IMG/VR virus record: IMGVR_UViG_3300025070_000030
Span: 1-61,489 of that record
Length of the DNA: 61,489 bases
Strand: one strand, 5' to 3'
From: a virus
This document shows positions 54,893 through 61,489 of the stretch, in pieces; positions within the stretch are counted from its first letter, which is position 1; each line of letters starts with the position of its first letter. Both the position numbers and the translations under genes were made by a program. Below the pieces are notes generated by a model. That model ran no database searches. It had not been told where the DNA came from and saw only the letters and a list, made by a program, of their open reading frames with translations.

Positions 54893-57243
54893 TATTCAGC
54901 TTCTAGCGTGGCTATACGAGCCTTTGCAGCATTTAGTTCTGCTGAGAGTTCTTTCACGGCATTTACAAGAGGCATAATCATCATGTCTCTACTCAACGCC
55001 TGTGTACCATCTGGCTCTGTTGACCATATGCCTTGTATTCCTGCGCTGGAATCATCAAGTGCTTGTTTGACTTCCTGTGCAATAAAGCCATTCATTACAA
55101 CGTCTGTATCCATTTGATTGGTTTCGTTGTATGAGTCTGTCAGTGTTTGTGGCACTTCATTGCTTGGCTTCCACTGGAATGTGCGAGGCTGTAGACGGTT
55201 GATAAAGTCTAGGCCAAGTGTGTCATTCTGAATATTTGTTTTAAGGCGTTCATCAGATGAGTGTGTCCAAGAAGCGTTGGATGTAAACTGGTTGTAAACC
55301 CTGTTTCCATTTCTTCCAAACGTGAAGTAGTTATCTCCAACAGATGCTATGTTATTACCAATAGTAATCCTGTGTGCCGCACTGCTTAGTCCTGTATCAG
55401 CTAAGTAACCGATACAAATATTATCGTTACCAGTGGTGTGTGAGCCACCAGTTTGATGGCCTAACATAGTATTTCTTGCGCCAGTGGTAATTAGATAACC
55501 AGCCGACCTACCTACCCCTGTATTTTGTGAGCCAGTGGTGTTTGCATTAAGTGCGTTAGTGCCTACTGCCGTGTTGTCGGCAGAGGTAGTATTTGCATCA
55601 AGGGCTAGTGTACCAACAGCCGTATTGTTTGACCCTGTTGTATTGTTATCAAGGGCTTGTCCACCAACAGCGACATTATTGATTCCTGTGGTGTTCAAAC
55701 TCAAAGCAAACACGCCCACGCCAGTGTTGTAAGCCGCTGTTGTATTAGCATCTAAAACATTAGTACCAACGGCTACGTTTCCAGAACCCGTGGTGTTTGC
55801 AAGAAGTGCCGCTAGACCGACAGCCGTATTGTTACTTGCCGTGGTGTTTGAGTATAACGCTTGATATCCAACAGCAACATTGCTCCCGCCAGTAGTGTTT
55901 GTCTCCATTGCAAGACCACCCACCGCTGTGTTTATTTCGCCAGTGGTGGTTGAGTTCAAAGCAGAGTATCCAATAGCCGTGTTGTAATCCACACCGCTAT
56001 CAGTGACGTTGTATGCCGCAAGCGCGGAATGACCAACAGCGGTATTGCGCCCACCCGTGGTGTTTGAAGTCATAGCGTTGTAGCCAATCGCCACGTTTCT
56101 AACACCTGTGGTGTTTGCGTCTAGTGATGATGTTCCTACGGCTACGTTTCTGTCGCCCGTGGTGTTTGCAGCTAATGCAGCACTACCAACGGCTGTGTTG
56201 TTGCTTGCGGTTGTACATGCTTCAAGCGCACTTTTTCCAACGGCTACATTAGATGAACCTGTAGTATGTGCGCTAAGAGAACTTGTGCCTACAGAGGTAT
56301 TGTTTGCGCCAGTTGTGTTTGCGGTTAGTGCGCCATAACCAACGGCAGTGTTGCTAGAAGCTGTGGTATTCGCCTCTAAGGCTTCTCGCCCGATGCCAGT
56401 GTTAAAGTCGCCAGTGGTGTTTGCAGACAGTGCAAGAATACCAAACGCACTGTTATATATTGCTGTTGTGTTTGCATCCAGTGCTTGATAGCCGACAGCA
56501 GTAACTAGACCCGTTGTATTTGCTGCACCAGCCTGATATCCCACCGCCGTGCTGCCAGCGCCAGTGGTGTTTGCGTTGAGTGCGTTATAGCCAACGCCAG
56601 TGTTGTTAGATGCAGTGGTGTTTGCTCCTAGTGACCCTGCACCCACCGCAGTGTTTGTGCCACCAGTTGTGTTTGCATCTAAAGCAATATAACCCACACC
56701 AGTGTTTAAAGTTCCTGACGTAAGAGCAGTAACAGCCGCATGACCTACCGCAACATTTCCTGACCCATCTGTAATGCTATCAAGAGCAGTATCACCTAAT
56801 GCTGTATTGAAGTTACCTGTCGGGTAGTTACCGTCCAGCTTGATGGTGCCGCCGTCTGTAGAAAAGTTACCAGCATTGGTGATGCCATCTGTCGTGGCTG
56901 CACCATCAATGTCTACAGTGCCAGTGACAGTCAGATTGCCACCCACACTGAAGTCGCTGTTTACATTACCGCTGAACACACTAAACACGTCATACACTAC
57001 AATCTCAACTACATCGCTTGCAGTCAATGCCGACAAGCCAGCAATGGTGTTCGCTGTGCTTGTGTTGTAGTCCGTACCAGCTACTAGGGTCACACCATTC
57101 AAGTTCACGTCAACATAGTTGCCGTCAGTGAATGTCAGGGTGCCACCTGTCAGCGCACCGCTGATTGATGTCTCACCGCCTGATGCAGTGAAGTAGTAAC
57201 GATTACGTACACCCTGTGATGGTGATTTGCCTAAGTAAGCCAT
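54892..57243 (-). CDS. Tail fibre with beta-roll repeats and a different S74 domain (allele B)
   Basis: The 783-residue fibre shares its N-terminal ~95 residues exactly and the next ~45 closely with 1808..4105, and then has its own set of NTAVGYxALxANTT beta-roll units. Some blocks (for example YNSAFGILALSANTTG) are shared with allele A. The C-terminal S74 domain (SDERLKTNIQNDTLGL, GFIAQEVKQAL) differs from that of allele A and 4371..6455 and ends in a KARIATLEAE coiled coil. It is the fibre that joins the shared block to the internal virion genes. Receptor recognition is its likely role. Confidence 0.88.
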   Translation of the reverse strand: MAYLGKSPSQGVRNRYYFTASGGETSISGALTGGTLTFTDGNYVDVNLNGVTLVAGTDYNTSTANTIAGLSALTASDVVEIVVYDVFSVFSGNVNSDFSVGGNLTVTGTVDIDGAATTDGITNAGNFSTDGGTIKLDGNYPTGNFNTALGDTALDSITDGSGNVAVGHAAVTALTSGTLNTGVGYIALDANTTGGTNTAVGAGSLGANTTASNNTGVGYNALNANTTGAGSTAVGYQAGAANTTGLVTAVGYQALDANTTAIYNSAFGILALSANTTGDFNTGIGREALEANTTASSNTAVGYGALTANTTGANNTSVGTSSLSAHTTGSSNVAVGKSALEACTTASNNTAVGSAALAANTTGDRNVAVGTSSLDANTTGVRNVAIGYNAMTSNTTGGRNTAVGHSALAAYNVTDSGVDYNTAIGYSALNSTTTGEINTAVGGLAMETNTTGGSNVAVGYQALYSNTTASNNTAVGLAALLANTTGSGNVAVGTNVLDANTTAAYNTGVGVFALSLNTTGINNVAVGGQALDNNTTGSNNTAVGTLALDANTTSADNTAVGTNALNANTTGSQNTGVGRSAGYLITTGARNTMLGHQTGGSHTTGNDNICIGYLADTGLSSAAHRITIGNNIASVGDNYFTFGRNGNRVYNQFTSNASWTHSSDERLKTNIQNDTLGLDFINRLQPRTFQWKPSNEVPQTLTDSYNETNQMDTDVVMNGFIAQEVKQALDDSSAGIQGIWSTEPDGTQALSRDMMIMPLVNAVKELSAELNAAKARIATLEAE

Positions 57244-57261
57244 TAACGGTTCTCCGGTTTA

Positions 57262-57507
57262 TTATTCGGCAGTGTAGTCTTGACCTGCTGTGATTGCAGC
57301 GTTGACTGCTGTCATGTTCTCATCTGTCCAGTAGTCTTTAGCTACCATCAGTTGCAGATGCTCAACATTGCGGTCTACGCAACCCTGACGCTCCTCTGCA
57401 TCATCGTCTGCCATTGCATCACCTGCAATAACGTCTGTGATGAGTTGCACGGAATGACCCATAGCGGTGTAATTCTGTGCGATTTGTTCTGTTGTAAGTT
57501 CGTCCAT
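57262..57507 (-). CDS. Conserved acidic 81-residue protein (repeat copy 2)
   Basis: Identical to 4124..4369 because it lies in the long repeat; here it follows the fibre 57509..59593 and precedes fibre allele B at 54892..57243. See the first copy for its features. It is a separate gene only if the repeat is a true duplication. Confidence 0.75.
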   Translation of the reverse strand: MDELTTEQIAQNYTAMGHSVQLITDVIAGDAMADDDAEERQGCVDRNVEHLQLMVAKDYWTDENMTAVNAAITAGQDYTAE

Positions 57508-57508
57508 T

Positions 57509-59593
57509 TTAATCTCCTAATTTGGATTCTAACTCAGCTACTTTTGCTGAGAGTTCTTTGATTGAATTGAGCATGTGCCAAAACAATTCATCGCTATCCA
57601 CAGTCTTAACGCCTGTGCTTTCTGTCTTTACGCATCTGGGTGCAACTGTTTCTAGTTCTTGTGCGATGACGCCAAGCTGCGTTCCTGAACGCTCTATTGC
57701 GTCAGATGCTTGAAGTTCTGTAATTTCATCTGCTGTGCGGTACTCAAAGTTACGAACCTGCACTTGGTTGATAATCGACAGCCCTTCATTGTTATCGACA
57801 ATGTTTTTCTTTAGTCGCTCATCCGATGTAGTTGACCAAGACGATGAGTTGTTACCTTGATATACGCCGCCGCCACTAGGGCTGATAAAACCTGTGGCGT
57901 TGCCTTTACCTACAATGTTTGCAGTGCCGATAACAATTTGATTTTGACCATCAGCACTACTAGGCTCACAGTCAATCCCCATAATCATGTTGTAATCGCC
58001 TGTCGTAAGAGATTCGCCAGCAAAGTAACCTAACAAAACATTGTGAGAGCCATCTGTAATAGAGTTACCAGCATTTTGTCCTATTACCGTATTTTGACCT
58101 CCAGTCGTACATACTTCTAATGATGCGTGACCAACAGAAACATTATTATTAGCCGTTGATAAAAGAAATGAACTTGCTTTGCCAATTGCTGTATTATTTG
58201 CACCCGTTGTAAGGCTAATCATAGCCGCGTCACCAATCGCCGTATTGTTAGATGGCGTGGTCAGTGAGCCTAGAGCATGTCTACCCACAGCAACATTGTT
58301 GGTTCCAACAGTGCAAGCGTCCAAAGCCGCAAAGCCAACTGCCACATTTTCTGCGCCTGTGGTGTTTTCTGTCAGCGCGGCAACACCTACAGCAGTATTA
58401 CTTGAACCCGTTGTATTTTTCTGTAACGCCCCACCATTTGTTTCATCATTGCCCCCGACAGCTACGTTTGAGTTGCCTGTGGTGTTTTCGCGTAAAGCAT
58501 AAGAGCCAATCGCTGTAACGTGACCCGTTGTATTTGCCGACCCAGCCTGATAGCCAATTGCGGTATTGCGTGAGGCAGTGGTGTTTGCATCTAAGGCAAA
58601 TGCACCAACAGATGTGTTCTGATTGCCAGTGGTGTTTGCAACTAATACTTGATACCCTAAAGCAGTGTTATTGCTTGCGGTAGTATTTGCCGCTAATGCC
58701 CCTTGACCTGCCGCTAAATTATTATTTCCTGTTGTGTTCGCAGTTAGTGCGCTTTCCCCCAATCCTGTGTTTCTGCTGCCCGTTGTATTTGTATCAACTG
58801 CACTTTTTCCTAACGCAACATTGCTTGTGCCAGTGGTGTTTTCGGCTAGAGAGTTATACCCAACAGCCGTATTGTTAGATGCGGTGGTGTTTTGTTTTAG
58901 CGCAAAGGAACCCAATCCCACATTCTGTGCGCCTGTAGTAGTAACGTACAGAGAACGATACCCCATACCTACATTGTTTCCATCACCAGTAGTAGTCGTG
59001 GTGAGTGCGTCTTTACCAACCGCTGTGTTGTTTGACGCTGTTGTATTATTGCCTAAAGCACTATGACCCATTGCAATGTTGTTACTGCCTGTCGTGTTTG
59101 ATTGCAAGGCGTATGGGCCAACAGCAGCGTTGCTTGTGCCAGTGGTGTTTGCGGTCAGTGCATCATAACCAACAGCCGTATTGTTATTTGCTGTTGTATT
59201 GCTATCAAGCGCACCGTATCCACAGGCAGTGTTGTTCGCTCCCGTGGTTGTGGACTCTAAAGTTAAAGAACCAACACCCGTGTTTGAAAAGCCTGTTGTA
59301 AGAGATGTCAGAGAGTTGTAACCAACAGCTACATTAAAATCGTTTCCGCTATCTGTAACATTATAGGTAGTCATAGCGTTTGCACCGATGGCAGTGTTTC
59401 TGCCGCCAGTGGTATTACTGTCTAATGCAGTATCTCCTAGTGCAACATTCTGTGTGCCAACAGGGTGATTGCCGTCCAGCTTAACCGTGCCGCTATCCTG
59501 CGAGATGTTACCGCCAATAGTTATATTGTCTACAGTAACGGTGCCACTGAAGTCCTTATCGGCTGCATCTGCTAAGTCTCTTGCTCTAGTCAT
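57509..59593 (-). CDS. Beta-roll S74 tail fibre (repeat copy 2)
   Basis: Identical to 4371..6455: about 24 beta-roll units and a C-terminal SDERLKKNI/GVIAQELE S74 domain in 694 residues. Here the sequence downstream leads to fibre allele B rather than allele A. It is probably the same gene seen twice in a circular map. Confidence 0.8.
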   Translation of the reverse strand: MTRARDLADAADKDFSGTVTVDNITIGGNISQDSGTVKLDGNHPVGTQNVALGDTALDSNTTGGRNTAIGANAMTTYNVTDSGNDFNVAVGYNSLTSLTTGFSNTGVGSLTLESTTTGANNTACGYGALDSNTTANNNTAVGYDALTANTTGTSNAAVGPYALQSNTTGSNNIAMGHSALGNNTTASNNTAVGKDALTTTTTGDGNNVGMGYRSLYVTTTGAQNVGLGSFALKQNTTASNNTAVGYNSLAENTTGTSNVALGKSAVDTNTTGSRNTGLGESALTANTTGNNNLAAGQGALAANTTASNNTALGYQVLVANTTGNQNTSVGAFALDANTTASRNTAIGYQAGSANTTGHVTAIGSYALRENTTGNSNVAVGGNDETNGGALQKNTTGSSNTAVGVAALTENTTGAENVAVGFAALDACTVGTNNVAVGRHALGSLTTPSNNTAIGDAAMISLTTGANNTAIGKASSFLLSTANNNVSVGHASLEVCTTGGQNTVIGQNAGNSITDGSHNVLLGYFAGESLTTGDYNMIMGIDCEPSSADGQNQIVIGTANIVGKGNATGFISPSGGGVYQGNNSSSWSTTSDERLKKNIVDNNEGLSIINQVQVRNFEYRTADEITELQASDAIERSGTQLGVIAQELETVAPRCVKTESTGVKTVDSDELFWHMLNSIKELSAKVAELESKLGD

Positions 59594-61149
59594 TCTCCGG
59601 CCTCCAACGTGGCTATACGAATTTCGAGTTCCTGAATGGTTGCCACAAGCAACGGAACCAGCTTCGATTGGTCGATGCCCTGATAGTCCGGCACAGAGCG
59701 CGTACCCATTTCTGCGGGTGTTACCTCATTGCCATCATCGTCAAGAACCGCTGGTGTGACTTCGTATTGCTCTTCACACATAGCGTCTTTAGTTCCACTG
59801 ACACTCTCCGGCACAACGGCCTGTGCCTCATGCGCTAAAAACCCGTCAACCGTTGTGTCTGCGTCAGAAATGAAGTTGAAGCGCACAGGATTGAGTTGTT
59901 TCAGCCTGTCGGTTGCGTTGGTGAGTGGCGTAACCGCTTCCTTTAGGCGATAGTCTGAGGATGTATTGTAGGCTGTTGAAGCGCCGTTGGTCTGTATTGA
60001 CCCGACATTTGCGCCATTGCGTCTAAAGATGACTTGGGTATGTGTGTTTCCACTCGTGTCTGTGCTGTTCATCATCAGACCCGGACCATTATTTGAATTG
60101 TATTGGTGCGAAATATCCTCGCCTTGAATTGCACTGGTCGTGCCTTTACACATGCGCCCATCACTTTGGATGCGGAGGCGCTCCGTATTGCCAGTGCCGA
60201 ATATAATTCTACCACTTTCACAATTATTCAGAATTGCATCAGTGCCAATCAGCGCAAACTGTGCGCCACGATTAGAACCACTGGCTGGGTCTGAAAGTTT
60301 TAAATACGCGCCACTATCATCGTGGATATGTAGCACCCGTGAAGCACCAGCTACACTTACCCCAGCCAGTGAAGAGTCAATGGTTGGGTCATTCGTACCC
60401 ATACCAATGCCCTTTGTTGCGCCTTCAACAACAAAAGAGTTGGCATCGCCAAGAGACTCAACACGGAAGTCTAGGTCTAATGAACTTTCGTTAAATACAG
60501 TTTCAGTAGCACCAAACTTAACGCTTTGCTCAACACTACCGCCTTTTATCGTGCTTATATTTAGTGAGGAAGATTCATTGCCGTGAGCATTGTTGGTAAT
60601 TATACTTTGAATATTTGCATATTGCTGGTCGTTGCCAGCGCCATCTTCACCGTGAAACAAAAGTTGACCTATTAGGTCGTTATCAGCAGGAGATGCACTG
60701 TTTCTGTAAAACTTTAATACTGGACCTTGAGTTGCATCCGCATCTGTAGACACAAGTGTGAGTTGCGGGTCGTTGTCGGCAGTGGTGATTGTGCAGCCGT
60801 CAGTTGCGGTGAACCCGCCCGTCACAGAAACACCAGATGAGGTGGTTTCTAACTTTGGCACGTTGTTGAAGTTCAACTCAACTTTACCGTCCGACACACA
60901 CTGTATCATTGTCTCGCCAGTGTACTTTTGAAGCGAAATGTTATTGCCCCTGATTAGAAACGTGCCGTTAGCATATGTCTCATCAATATAGGCGTTTGTA
61001 CCATCGTGGTACATTTCAAGTTTTCCAGAAGAAAAAGAAACCTTGTCACTGTCGCCAAAGTTAGCGTTGCCGTTGAACTCAGCATCACCAGTAACAGTCA
61101 GTTCGTCTGCCGTGTTAAATCTTGATATACCTGCGCCGATATAACCCAT
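59590..61149 (-). CDS. Tail fibre/spike with classical S74 domain (repeat copy 2)
   Basis: Identical to 6452..8011, with the SSDYRLKEAV and GFLAHEAQAVVPE motifs and the four-base overlap with the next fibre. It is duplicated only by virtue of the long repeat. Confidence 0.8.
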   Translation of the reverse strand: MGYIGAGISRFNTADELTVTGDAEFNGNANFGDSDKVSFSSGKLEMYHDGTNAYIDETYANGTFLIRGNNISLQKYTGETMIQCVSDGKVELNFNNVPKLETTSSGVSVTGGFTATDGCTITTADNDPQLTLVSTDADATQGPVLKFYRNSASPADNDLIGQLLFHGEDGAGNDQQYANIQSIITNNAHGNESSSLNISTIKGGSVEQSVKFGATETVFNESSLDLDFRVESLGDANSFVVEGATKGIGMGTNDPTIDSSLAGVSVAGASRVLHIHDDSGAYLKLSDPASGSNRGAQFALIGTDAILNNCESGRIIFGTGNTERLRIQSDGRMCKGTTSAIQGEDISHQYNSNNGPGLMMNSTDTSGNTHTQVIFRRNGANVGSIQTNGASTAYNTSSDYRLKEAVTPLTNATDRLKQLNPVRFNFISDADTTVDGFLAHEAQAVVPESVSGTKDAMCEEQYEVTPAVLDDDGNEVTPAEMGTRSVPDYQGIDQSKLVPLLVATIQELEIRIATLEAGE

Positions 61150-61158
61150 GATTATTCC

Positions 61159-61488
61159 TTACGTAATTTCAAGAATAGACAAAGCAACGTCTGCGCTAGA
61201 TGCGACATTTGACGTAACTTTCAAGACATCACTTGCGTTCATAACTACTTTCTGTTCACCGCCCACAACAACAAGGCTGCTACCCACAGGAATAGGTGCA
61301 TCCTTTACAATGTAGATATTGTCACCGTCATTGTTCTCAAGCTGTACATCTACCTCAATCTGTGAGGTGTGAATGTTTGCAATCGACATGCCAATGATTG
61401 TTGTTTCGGTAGAACCAGCACCAGTATGAACCGTGGCAGCGGAAGTGCCTACTCCAGTGTCTGTCACCAGTTTAAATGAGTTTGCCAT
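61159..61488 (-). CDS. Small beta-rich virion protein (repeat copy 2)
   Basis: Identical to 8021..8350. Its ATG ends one base from the window edge, so neither its ribosome-binding site nor the consensus promoter seen at 8371..8399 is visible for this copy. Confidence 0.75.
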   Translation of the reverse strand: MANSFKLVTDTGVGTSAATVHTGAGSTETTIIGMSIANIHTSQIEVDVQLENNDGDNIYIVKDAPIPVGSSLVVVGGEQKVVMNASDVLKVTSNVASSADVALSILEIT

Positions 61489-61489
61489 T

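Larger units (their letters stand above)
56972..61489. repeat. Long direct repeat, copy 2 (about 4.5 kb, to the window end)
   Basis: This copy equals 3834..8351 as far as I can read. It runs to the last base of the window, which is one base before the ATG complement of the small virion gene would be followed by its promoter. The true extent is therefore hidden. If the molecule is circular, base 61489 is followed by 8352. Confidence 0.9.

Overview
The window reads as the genome of a short-tailed (podovirus-like) marine dsDNA phage of the HMO-2011 type, a lineage known from phages of marine Alphaproteobacteria (SAR116, SAR11, roseobacters). The evidence is a family-A DNA polymerase carrying a partial DnaJ-type zinc finger (two CxxC pairs), T7-like replication genes without any RNA polymerase gene, a gp11-like adaptor and a nozzle protein with no tape measure, and large internal virion proteins. 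No host housekeeping genes are visible. The host assignment is inference.

Layout. (1) 1-28.1 kb, minus strand, transcribed leftwards from a canonical promoter at 28256-28284: terminase small and large subunits, a tyrosine-recombinase-like protein, portal, a large glycine-rich protein ending in a zincin-like motif, scaffold, major capsid, decoration protein, small basic proteins, 3TM holin, lysozyme and other lysis or membrane genes, adaptor, nozzle, and a series of fibres. Internal promoters lie at 16342-16370 and 8371-8399. (2) 28.1-33.6 kb: a divergent promoter pair, a ~500 bp stretch with no convincing gene, then a minus-strand block of small accessory/early genes (HTH regulator, DUF932, DUF7178-like, zinc ribbon, RHH) with an iteron-like TTTGTCA cluster. 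(3) 33.6-44.7 kb, plus strand: primase, helicase, HNH, exonuclease, polymerase, SSB candidate, Fe-S RecB-like nuclease, endonuclease I, MazG, DUF3310, class II ribonucleotide reductase, a tRNA-like element and a PD-(D/E)XK nuclease. (4) 61.5-44.7 kb, minus strand: fibres again, then internal virion proteins, converging on the plus operon at 44.73 kb.

Genome structure. By reading, 3834-8351 is identical to 56972-61489 (offset 53138). The two late blocks therefore join: a circularly permuted genome of about 53.1 kb would run from the terminase through the shared fibre block into the fibre at 54892-57243 and on to the internal virion proteins. The first 3.8 kb would then be an alternative branch carrying a chimeric fibre and paralogues of the lysis/membrane cassette at 12.9-15.1 kb. 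That branch is either a strain variant, a real duplication or an assembly join.

Points most worth following up: the duplicated and shuffled fibre locus; a tyrosine recombinase fold between terminase and portal; a ribonucleotide reductase 3' end duplicated around a defective tRNA; the TTTGTCA iteron cluster with nearby SP6-promoter-like sites; and an orphan promoter firing into the non-coding stretch at 28.3-28.8 kb.
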